64,000 nt of DNA. Source: Pseudofulvibacter geojedonensis (GTDB taxonomy: Bacteria > Bacteroidota > Bacteroidia > Flavobacteriales > Flavobacteriaceae). The notes under the pieces were generated by a model. It made no database searches and was not told where the DNA came from. It saw only the letters and a program-made list of their open reading frames with translations. Where the stretch lies: contig NZ_JBHTJM010000006.1 of NCBI RefSeq assembly GCF_042675745.1, forward strand, positions 186,001 through 250,000, read 5' to 3'. Each line of letters starts with the position of its first letter. The first letter of the stretch is position 1. This document shows positions 57,623 to 64,000 of the stretch, piece by piece. A program made the translations under genes and the position numbers.

Positions 57623-58386
57623 CAAAGAACTGAAGATTTCTCTTGAATTTGTTTAGCAATGTTATCCCATAAAAATATTCTCTGCTGTAGTGCTTCTTTA
57701 CTATAAGCAAGTGCTTCTTGCCACTTAAGTTCATCGTTTCCGCAAAGCTCTTTTACCATCTGTAAACTTATTGGTCCGTGTTCATCTCCATCTAATTCAA
57801 TATGCCTTTCTAAATAATAAACTAGCTTATCTAAATCATTATTCTTCTGCATTCCCTTAACCAATTCAATAAACATATCTGGTATTAAATCCTCTCTACC
57901 AAATGTAAATACCGCAGCAACTATATGAGATTGATTAGTAGCTATTGCTTTGAATGTAAAACGAACAAAATCTTTTACGGCTGTTTCACAATCAGCTTTA
58001 TCTAAAGCCTTCTCTAAGCCTAAAGGTAAATCTTTACAAAAACCAGTTACCATTTGAGTATTGGCTCCTAATTGATTCATTGCTTCTAAATACATTTCAT
58101 AATGACTCATGGTTTTTCCTGAAGCATCTACATCACTCTCTTCTCCTAAAACAATTTCATTAATAAAACGCCTAGTTGTTGGATTAGCTGAAGGAACCCA
58201 AGGAGTTTCTACACAAGTAAGTTGGTTCTGTAAAGCTTTCAACATGGACATAAAGTCCCAAACAGCAAATACATGGGCTTGGGTAAAAATTTGTAAGTCT
58301 TCTTTAGAATTAATTGTATTGTATAATTCATGCTCTACTAATTGCTTGCGCAATGGTTCTAACTCTTCAAGTAACTGTTCAATCAT
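57619..58386 (-). CDS. DUF3050 protein (haem-oxygenase-like fold)
   Basis: The 255-residue protein matches DUF3050: LEPLRKQLVEHELYNTI at the start, HVFAVWDFMSMLKALQN, GKTMSHYEMYLEAM, and LERHIELDGDEHGPISL, with conserved His, Glu and Asp residues arranged as in haem-oxygenase-like diiron proteins. The fold suggests a metal-dependent oxygenase, substrate unknown. The gene is convergent with the Lrp gene, sharing TTAA at the ends. The next gene upstream is 158 bp away and not obviously in the same operon. Confidence 0.88.
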   Translation of the reverse strand: MIEQLLEELEPLRKQLVEHELYNTINSKEDLQIFTQAHVFAVWDFMSMLKALQNQLTCVETPWVPSANPTTRRFINEIVLGEESDVDASGKTMSHYEMYLEAMNQLGANTQMVTGFCKDLPLGLEKALDKADCETAVKDFVRFTFKAIATNQSHIVAAVFTFGREDLIPDMFIELVKGMQKNNDLDKLVYYLERHIELDGDEHGPISLQMVKELCGNDELKWQEALAYSKEALQQRIFLWDNIAKQIQEKSSVLC

Positions 58387-58544
58387 TTCTGGGATTTTCC
58401 GGCAAAGATAACACTTAAGATGAAATTGAAGTTGAAACCGAAGATGAACTCAAAAAACTAAGTAAATAGATTTTGCTTTTTACTAAAAAAATACTTCGAC
58501 ACAAATTATACATCAAGATTCATATAGAACCTTACACCTTAAAC

Positions 58545-59108
58545 CTATTTCAATTTTTTAAGTATCATTCTGCCTCTAGCTTGATAGGCTACACTTTCAT
58601 GAGCATAATTTTGTTCTATTACTAATTTTAATTCTTCATGAACCCAGTCTATATCTTTTCCTAAATGATATAAACTAGTCATAGAATATGCTCGAGGCGC
58701 AACTTTTAATTGGTCATCTATTAACCATTCAAATCCTCTACTAACCATCATTTCTTTAATGGTAGAAGTCATCATATCTCGAACAAAATTGTTCGGATTT
58801 TTTGAGTAATTATTTAGCACAAAAGTCTCTATAATTTTCGCAATAGGTCGAATTGCAGATTGGTTAGTTAAGTGTTGTGCTTTTTCTAAAATAATTTCCA
58901 TATATGGACATAACACCTCTATATGTTGCCTATTTAAAAACTCTAACCACCAACAGTATTTAAAATGATTTTTTTCATCACTAAAAGCCCTATCTACTAA
59001 TTCTGGTATAACTTCTAGATGATCAACCACTAAATTTACAGCATGAGCTCTAGAGGCTTTACTGTGGTTTACTTTTTCTATATCAAACTGTAAATCAGAT
59101 AGTGTCAT
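58545..59108 (-). CDS. Helical-repeat protein of unknown function
   Basis: Starting at the ATG 59108, which overlaps the stop of the acetyltransferase gene, the product has 187 residues and looks all alpha-helical: VNHSKASRAHAVNLVVDHLE, then repeated amphipathic helices, ending VAYQARGRMILKKLK. This is consistent with a short HEAT-like alpha-solenoid. A longer start at 59135 would add nine residues within the upstream gene. Relatives in Flavobacteria databases have sometimes been named adenylosuccinate lyase, but no lyase active-site motif is present here. It probably acts with its operon partners in an unknown way. Confidence 0.65.
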   Translation of the reverse strand: MTLSDLQFDIEKVNHSKASRAHAVNLVVDHLEVIPELVDRAFSDEKNHFKYCWWLEFLNRQHIEVLCPYMEIILEKAQHLTNQSAIRPIAKIIETFVLNNYSKNPNNFVRDMMTSTIKEMMVSRGFEWLIDDQLKVAPRAYSMTSLYHLGKDIDWVHEELKLVIEQNYAHESVAYQARGRMILKKLK

Positions 59109-59650
59109 TATTGATGCTGTTCTAACCAATAACAATTAGATTTTACTCCCTTCCATTCAAAAACAAATTCATCGGTAATTTTAAAACCTACTTTTTGCAA
59201 TACATTTACAGAACCTTTATTTGGTATATCTGCAGCAGCATATAAACTTTTAACACCAGCTTCTTTGAACATATAATCTACCCAAGCCTGAGCAGATTCA
59301 GTAGCATAGCCTTTACCCCAAAACTTAGGAATAAAACGATATCCTAACTCATATACATTATAGACACCATTCATTTGTTCAGACTCAATTAAATATTTAA
59401 TTCCGCACCAGCCCATAAATTCATTGGTTTCTTTTAAAACAACAGCCCAACGAGCAATACCTCTTTCTTTATATTGCTTTTGCAAATAATCTATTCCTTC
59501 TTGGGCTTGATCTAAAGTTTTTATAGGCATGTTACCTAAGTACTTATGTACTTCCGGGTCTGAATCTAGTTCAAACATTCCTTGTAAATCAGTATTCTCA
59601 ACGGGTCTTAAAATAAGACGTTCTGTTTCTATAGGTTGGTTAGGCATCAT
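59108..59650 (-). CDS. GNAT acetyltransferase (RimJ/RimL type)
   Basis: The 180-residue protein begins IETERLILRPVENTDLQGMF, the standard RimJ/L opening, followed by WAVVLKETNEFMGWCGI, YELGYRFIPKFWGKGYATESAQA (acetyl-CoA loop GKGYATE) and NVLQKVGFKITDEF. It acetylates an amine on a protein or small molecule. Its start overlaps the end of paaY by 11 bp and its end overlaps the next gene by one base, so the three are co-translated. Two Met codons at the start leave the exact first residue open. Confidence 0.88.
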   Translation of the reverse strand: MMPNQPIETERLILRPVENTDLQGMFELDSDPEVHKYLGNMPIKTLDQAQEGIDYLQKQYKERGIARWAVVLKETNEFMGWCGIKYLIESEQMNGVYNVYELGYRFIPKFWGKGYATESAQAWVDYMFKEAGVKSLYAAADIPNKGSVNVLQKVGFKITDEFVFEWKGVKSNCYWLEQHQ

Positions 59651-60242
59651 TTTTCAAAAACTCATTTAAGGTATTATAAAAAGCTTCTTGTTCTGGCCTG
59701 TTTTTAGGAATAGCTCTTAAGGGTTCTACTTCTCTCATAGTTTCATGGCAATCGGTAGGAAGTTGTTGGTACAATTGAGTTCCTTTAGTTTTCCAAGCCA
59801 TCATTTCGTCTGACACTTCTTTAATAGCTTTTGCAGGATTCCCCACTATCAATTGTCTCTTTTCAAAAACAGTATTCGCTTTTACAAAAGCCATAGCCCC
59901 TACAATACACTCATCACCAATAAGAGCATCATCCATAATAACTGAATTCATACCTATTAAGCAGTTTCTACCTAAATTAGCTCCATGTATTACGGCTCCA
60001 TGACCAACGTGAGCAGACTCTTTTAAAGTAATAGACTTGCCCGGAAACATGTGTACCGTACAATTTTCTTGTACATTCACTCCGTCTTCTAAAATAATCT
60101 CTCCCCAATCTCCACGAATAGCAGCACCAGGACCGATGTAACAGTTCTTACCTATAATTACATTTCCTATAACAGCCGCTAAAGGATGTACAAAACTACT
60201 TTCGTGAACTACCGGTATAAATCCTTTGAATGAATAAATCAT
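59640..60242 (-). CDS. paaY: PaaY-type hexapeptide-repeat (gamma carbonic anhydrase-like) protein
   Basis: The 200-residue protein is a left-handed beta-helix (VIGNVIIGKNCYIGPGAAIRGDW, AHVGHGAVIHGANLGRN) with the metal-binding His residues of gamma carbonic anhydrases in HMF, HVGHG and IHG, and a C-terminal part (MMAWKTKGTQLYQQLP and VEPLRAIPKNRPEQE) specific for PaaY. PaaY is a thioesterase or helper in phenylacetate degradation. It fits the enoyl-CoA hydratase and paaZ-like genes nearby. It is the first gene of a short operon with the acetyltransferase and the helical protein. Confidence 0.88.
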   Translation of the reverse strand: MIYSFKGFIPVVHESSFVHPLAAVIGNVIIGKNCYIGPGAAIRGDWGEIILEDGVNVQENCTVHMFPGKSITLKESAHVGHGAVIHGANLGRNCLIGMNSVIMDDALIGDECIVGAMAFVKANTVFEKRQLIVGNPAKAIKEVSDEMMAWKTKGTQLYQQLPTDCHETMREVEPLRAIPKNRPEQEAFYNTLNEFLKNDA

Positions 60243-60318
60243 ATTAGTATTGAGTATTGAGAAATTAGTATTGAGAAATTAGTATTGAGAAATCTAACTA
60301 CTCTTATCTCAATACTAA
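60243..60318. repeat. Tandem and inverted repeats ATTAGTATTGAGAA
   Basis: About three copies of ATTAGTATTGAGAA (60243-60292) are followed by the reverse complement CTCAATACTAAT (60308-60319), so the RNA can fold into a strong hairpin between the enoyl-CoA hydratase gene and paaY. It may act as terminator or processing site. Confidence 0.7.
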
Positions 60319-60327
60319 TGTCTATAA

Positions 60328-61080
60328 TTACTTAAATCTCTTTAATGTTTCTTTAGTAAAATCAGACAATACCAATCTACCAGAAATTATAGCTCTTTCA
60401 GCTAATAAGGTATCCCAATGTTCTGTTCCTTCCCAGAAAATCTTTTTCATTTCTTTCATTGCTTCTGGATTATAGTTACATAAGTTCTCTGCAAAAGCCT
60501 GCACAGCTTCGTCTAACTCTTCTGTAGAATCATAAACTTGAGTATATAATCCTTTAGATTTAGCCCATTCAGCATCATAAAAAGAATTAGCGTCTATTGC
60601 TATTTGAGACATTCCTGTTAAACCTAACTTACGCTCTACAGCTGGCCCCACTACAAAAGGTCCTATACCAACATTTAATTCACTTAACTTGATAGAAGCA
60701 AACTTAGATGCCATACAATAATCTGTAGCAGAAGCTACTCCTACTCCTCCTCCAACTGTTTTTCCTTGTACACGACCAATGATAAACTTAGGACATTTAC
60801 GCATTGCATTAATTACATTGGCAAAACCAGAAAAGAATACTTTTCCTGTTTCAGCATCATTAATGTTTATCAATTCTTTAAAACTTGCTCCTGCACAAAA
60901 AGTACGATCTCCACCACTTTTTAATACTATTACTTTTACGGCATCATTCTCTCCTGCTTCTGTAATTGTACTAGCTAACTTAGCTAAAATATCTCCTGGT
61001 AATGAGTTATGAGCTGGGTGAAAAAATTCAATTGTAGCAATTCCGTTTTGTATATCTTGTTTTACGTAAGGTGCTGTCAT
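60328..61080 (-). CDS. Enoyl-CoA hydratase/isomerase (phenylacetate pathway candidate)
   Basis: The 250-residue crotonase-fold protein has FHPAHNSLPGDIL near the N terminus, DRTFCAGASFKEL forming the first oxyanion-hole strand, GKTVGGGVGVASATDYCMAS with the second oxyanion Gly and helix, and LSELNVGIGPFVVGP where catalytic Glu is usually found. Together with PaaY and PaaZ it could be PaaF/PaaG of phenylacetyl-CoA degradation, but the general fold does not decide the substrate. The usual C-terminal helices are short. It has its own promoter region of about 75 bp shared with the divergent CocE-type gene. Confidence 0.82.
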   Translation of the reverse strand: MTAPYVKQDIQNGIATIEFFHPAHNSLPGDILAKLASTITEAGENDAVKVIVLKSGGDRTFCAGASFKELININDAETGKVFFSGFANVINAMRKCPKFIIGRVQGKTVGGGVGVASATDYCMASKFASIKLSELNVGIGPFVVGPAVERKLGLTGMSQIAIDANSFYDAEWAKSKGLYTQVYDSTEELDEAVQAFAENLCNYNPEAMKEMKKIFWEGTEHWDTLLAERAIISGRLVLSDFTKETLKRFK

Positions 61081-61156
61081 GTTATATAAAGTTTTAGTCG
61101 TATTTTTAATTCCTCAAAAGTAAGATTAATTTTGAAAATCAAATCATAATAAGCTC

Positions 61157-63085
61157 ATGGAAAATTACCTAAAAACACTATTACTGCTTTTTCTAATATC
61201 ATTTCTTTCTTGTAAAACTGAAACCACTGAAGTAGTAACGAATGAAGAAGTTACTACTACTGAAAAAGAAGAAGATACTTTTGTTAAAGATCATTACACC
61301 AAACAAGAGGTGCAGATAGAAATGAGAGATGGTACCAAATTACACACTACTATCTATTCTCCTAAAGATACTTCTACAACCTACCCAATATTATTACAAC
61401 GTACTCCCTATAGCTGCAAACCTTATGGCGCAGATGAGTTTAGAACAAAAATAGGCCCTAACCCTATTTTAATGAAAGAAGGGAACATTATCGTGTATCA
61501 AGATGTTAGAGGACGTTGGATGAGTGAAGGTGTTTATGATAATATGAGGGCTTATATTCCTAATAAAACAGAAAAACAAGCTGATGAAACTACAGATACT
61601 TACGATACTATTGATTGGTTAGTTAAGAATGTAAAAAACAATAATGGAAAAGTTGGAACTTGGGGAATATCTTACCCAGGTCATTATGCAACAGTATCTG
61701 CTATAGATGCGCATCCTGCTTTAAAAGCTGCTTCTCCTCAAGCTTGTATTGGCGATTTCTTTTTTGATGATTTCCACCATAATGGAGCTTTTCTATTAAG
61801 CTACTTTAGAGCTATTTCTCTTTTCGGAACTTATAAAGACAAACCCACTGATTCTTCTTGGTACCAATTACCAGATTTAAAAACTAAAGATCAATATCAA
61901 TTCTTTTTAGACAAAGGTCCTTTTAAAAATCTTAAGCCTTATTTCGACTTTGACAAAAACAATAATGAGTTGGTAGATGATTTCTTTATGAAAGAAATGA
62001 TAGAACACCCAAATTACGACGAGGTATGGCAGAAAAAAGGGATTATACAGCATTTAGACAAAGTACCTTCTACGGTTGCAACTATGGTTGTTGGTGGTTG
62101 GTTTGACGCCGAAGACTTATACGGACCTTTAGAAACTTATAAAGGAATTGAAAAACACCAACCAAATAACTACAACACACTGGTTTTTGGACCATGGGAT
62201 CATGGAGGTTGGTCTAGAAGTAGAGTTAAAACATCTGTTGGTAATTACTATTTTGGAGATAGCATTTCACTAAAATATCAAAAGAATATAGAAACTAAAT
62301 TCTTCAATCACTTTTTAAAAGGTAATGGGTCTAAAGAATCTAGTTTGCCAGAAGCTTATGTTTATGACACTGGAAAAAAAGCATGGAACTCTTACAACAC
62401 TTGGCCTCCTAAAAATGTAGTTAAAAAATCGTTTTATTTATCTGCAGATGAAAAGTTAACTAATGGAGTAAATAAAGCTAATGCTATTAAGTTTATAAGT
62501 GATGTAAAAAAACCTGTTCCATATTCTGAAGACATTAAAACTGTTTTTACTCCTAGAAAGTATATGACAGACGATCAACGTTTTGCTGCAAGAAGACCTG
62601 ATGTATTGGTTTTTGAAACAGAGGTTCTAGAAAACGATATTACTCTAGCTGGTGATATTCTAGCTAAATTAAAAGTTGCTACTACAGGAACTGCTGCCGA
62701 TTGGGTTGTAAAAGTTATTGATGTACATCCTCATGATTACGAAGAAAACAATGAAGATATTCAGAAGCATTTAAAAATGAGTAACTACCACATGATGGTA
62801 AGAAGTGAAGTAATTAGGGGTAGATTTAGAAATAGCTTTTCTAAACCAGAACCTTTTACCCCTAATAAAAAGACAGATGTAAACATTAAATTACAAGATG
62901 TTTATCATACGTTTAAGAAAGGACATAAACTTCAAATTCAAGTACAAAGTACATGGTTCCCTTTAATCGATTTAAACCCTCAAACGTATGTAGATAATAT
63001 TTTTGAGGCTAATGAAGAAGATTATAAAACGCAAACACATTCTGTATTTACTGATTCAAGTATTGAACTTAGTGTTTTAGAATAA
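61157..63085 (+). CDS. CocE/NonD-family lipoprotein hydrolase
   Basis: The 642-residue protein has a lipoprotein signal (LLLLFLISFLSCKTETTE, lipidated Cys near residue 19), a Thr/Glu-rich spacer, an alpha/beta-hydrolase domain (about 50-370) with nucleophile in GTWGISYPGHYA, the catalytic Asp and His region VGGWFDAEDLYGP and FGPWDHGG, and a C-terminal jelly-roll domain (about 440-640, VFETEVLENDITLAGD). This is the X-Pro dipeptidyl-peptidase / cocaine-esterase type family, acting here as an outer-membrane or periplasmic peptidase or acylase. It interrupts the minus-strand genes related to phenylacetate degradation and ends in a bidirectional terminator. Confidence 0.9.
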   Translation: MENYLKTLLLLFLISFLSCKTETTEVVTNEEVTTTEKEEDTFVKDHYTKQEVQIEMRDGTKLHTTIYSPKDTSTTYPILLQRTPYSCKPYGADEFRTKIGPNPILMKEGNIIVYQDVRGRWMSEGVYDNMRAYIPNKTEKQADETTDTYDTIDWLVKNVKNNNGKVGTWGISYPGHYATVSAIDAHPALKAASPQACIGDFFFDDFHHNGAFLLSYFRAISLFGTYKDKPTDSSWYQLPDLKTKDQYQFFLDKGPFKNLKPYFDFDKNNNELVDDFFMKEMIEHPNYDEVWQKKGIIQHLDKVPSTVATMVVGGWFDAEDLYGPLETYKGIEKHQPNNYNTLVFGPWDHGGWSRSRVKTSVGNYYFGDSISLKYQKNIETKFFNHFLKGNGSKESSLPEAYVYDTGKKAWNSYNTWPPKNVVKKSFYLSADEKLTNGVNKANAIKFISDVKKPVPYSEDIKTVFTPRKYMTDDQRFAARRPDVLVFETEVLENDITLAGDILAKLKVATTGTAADWVVKVIDVHPHDYEENNEDIQKHLKMSNYHMMVRSEVIRGRFRNSFSKPEPFTPNKKTDVNIKLQDVYHTFKKGHKLQIQVQSTWFPLIDLNPQTYVDNIFEANEEDYKTQTHSVFTDSSIELSVLE

Positions 63086-63088
63086 ATA

Positions 63089-63120
63089 AAAAAAGGGTAG
63101 TGAAATCACTACCCTTTTTT
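63089..63120. terminator. Bidirectional terminator
   Basis: AAAAAGGGTAGTG (from about 63090 to 63102) pairs with CACTACCCTTTTT (63107-63119) over AAAT, between the convergent genes ending at 63085 and 63131. Confidence 0.92.
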
Positions 63121-63130
63121 ATTTTATAAT

Positions 63131-64000
63131 TTAAATTAATCCGAACTGTTCAAAATGATGATTGAAATGCTTCGTATGCACTAAATCCCATTCAAACTTA
63201 TCTAAGATTCCAAAAACAGCATTTTTAGTAGTTGTTTCTGGGTTTTCTTTAAAATAAGTTGTAAACTCATCATAAGCTTCTAGTAACTTAACTTTTGCTT
63301 CAGCTAAATTTTCATAACGCAATTCCTTAGCCCTATCTTCTAACACCTTTGGTGCTTTATAATTTTTAGGCATTGGTGTATGTGTATAAATAGACTCGTG
63401 TACTTTTTCTAATATTTTCTCTGGTGTTTCAATTTCAAAATCTTGAATTTCTCCTGAAGCTACTCTAACCGAATACTCTAAATGCTCTACCATTTCTTGA
63501 GCACTCATAGTTCCCCATTCTGGTTTTGCTTCTTCTGATAATTTATTTAAATATCCAGAAATTGTTTTTCTATTAATATCAGCAAACGGACTCTTCTTTT
63601 GCACCATTGTTAAAATAGTTGCCACTGCTACTAACTCATCCTCTTGATCGAACACCTCAACAAACCATTTTACAATTCCGCTAGGTAATTCAGTTCCTCT
63701 AGAATCTCTATCTACACGTTCTTTACAAGTTAAACGTACATAAACCGTATCGTTATGATAAATTGGACGTAAGAATCGACACTCTTCTAAACCATAATTA
63801 GCTGCTACAGGTCCTTTATTAGGATATACGAATAATCCTGCTGCTGCCGATATGATGAAATAACCGTGAGCTGTACGCTTTTCGAAAATACTTCCATCTA
63901 AAGAAGTAATGTCTGTATGTGCGTAGAAATGATCCCAAGTTAAGTTACCAAAGTTGATAATATCAGTATCTGTAATGGTACGCTTATGAGTCTTTAAAGA
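63131..64000 (-). CDS. paaZ: PaaZ-like MaoC-type enoyl-CoA hydratase with extra C-terminal domain, 5' part missing
   Basis: The minus-strand frame is open from the right edge (64000) to the stop at 63131, about 289 codons. The visible part begins with SLKTHKRTITDTDIINFG and contains the MaoC hydratase domain of PaaZ: NLTWDHFYAHTD, FEKRTAHGYFIISAAAGLF, and GLEECRFLRPIYHNDTVYVRL. It is followed by about 130 residues (from KTISGYLNKLSEEAK, then WGTMSAQEMVEHLEYS to HFNHHFEQFG) that recall the DUF1569/DinB-like helical domain, not present in the 681-residue E. coli PaaZ. An internal GTG at 63655 is not the true start. The aldehyde dehydrogenase half would lie beyond the edge. Confidence 0.82.
   Translation of the reverse strand, partial: SLKTHKRTITDTDIINFGNLTWDHFYAHTDITSLDGSIFEKRTAHGYFIISAAAGLFVYPNKGPVAANYGLEECRFLRPIYHNDTVYVRLTCKERVDRDSRGTELPSGIVKWFVEVFDQEDELVAVATILTMVQKKSPFADINRKTISGYLNKLSEEAKPEWGTMSAQEMVEHLEYSVRVASGEIQDFEIETPEKILEKVHESIYTHTPMPKNYKAPKVLEDRAKELRYENLAEAKVKLLEAYDEFTTYFKENPETTTKNAVFGILDKFEWDLVHTKHFNHHFEQFGLI

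Noticed and set aside
1..64000. CRISPR array, tRNA or rRNA genes, complete insertion sequences
   Set aside because: No regularly spaced repeats, cloverleaf-type sequences, rRNA stretches or transposase genes were seen on reading both strands.

Overview
The window is an AT-rich chromosomal segment of a member of the Flavobacteriaceae (Bacteroidota), probably marine (the habitat is inference). The evidence is the gliding-motility ATPase GldA, a type IX secretion (T9SS) C-terminal sorting domain, ELWxxDGT repeats, DUF3857, DUF4136, DUF5522 and GIN/DUF2807 proteins, a fused branched-chain E1 alpha/beta, a split MetH, and promoters of the Bacteroidota type (TTG, about 19 bp, TAnnTTTG). No rRNA, tRNA, transposase or CRISPR array was seen.

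Layout. 1-6.6 kb: a tightly packed minus-strand operon (rsgA, dtd, membrane hydrolase, two transglutaminase-like DUF3857 proteins, MazG-like, small membrane protein, start of aroA). 7.2-9.4 kb: a phenylalanine operon (pheA, then DAHP synthase/chorismate mutase) preceded by a Phe/Tyr-rich leader peptide and a terminator that looks like a classical attenuator; it shares a back-to-back promoter region with gldA. 10.4-17.3 kb: thioesterase, serine hydrolase, surface proteins, an Lrp regulator, then an accessory stretch (GNAT, repeat protein, membrane-anchored protein, palindromic element). 17.5-27.3 kb: a six-gene methionine operon (metX, thrA-type aspartokinase/homoserine dehydrogenase, metZ, split metH, metF) under a SAM-I riboswitch. 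27.5 kb: a candidate small RNA. 27.9-35.3 kb: four secreted tail-fibre-like surface proteins, two of them a near-identical tandem pair. 36-38.6 kb: urocanate hydratase and a DUF4136 lipoprotein.

38.7-42.4 kb holds the arrangement I find most suggestive of an undescribed system: a 21-residue amphipathic peptide gene whose promoter carries two LytTR-type direct repeats 21 bp apart, a 13-bp hairpin, then a LytS-type histidine kinase, a LytTR response regulator and a secreted protein. 42.6-53.3 kb: outer-membrane and secreted genes, an AIPR-family phage-defence gene bounded by attC-like cassette ends, a 1593-residue double UvrA-like ATPase, and a T9SS cargo protein. Three promoters here share a two-part upstream motif at almost fixed distance from the -7 box.

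53.3-64 kb: branched-chain 2-oxoacid dehydrogenase E1 and E2 with a divergent Lrp regulator (BkdR-like layout), a DUF3050 protein, a small operon (paaY, GNAT, helical-repeat protein), an enoyl-CoA hydratase, a CocE-type lipoprotein hydrolase and the 3' part of a paaZ-like gene running off the right edge. Coordinates come from reading the sequence by hand; no homology search was run, so family names rest on motif recognition.
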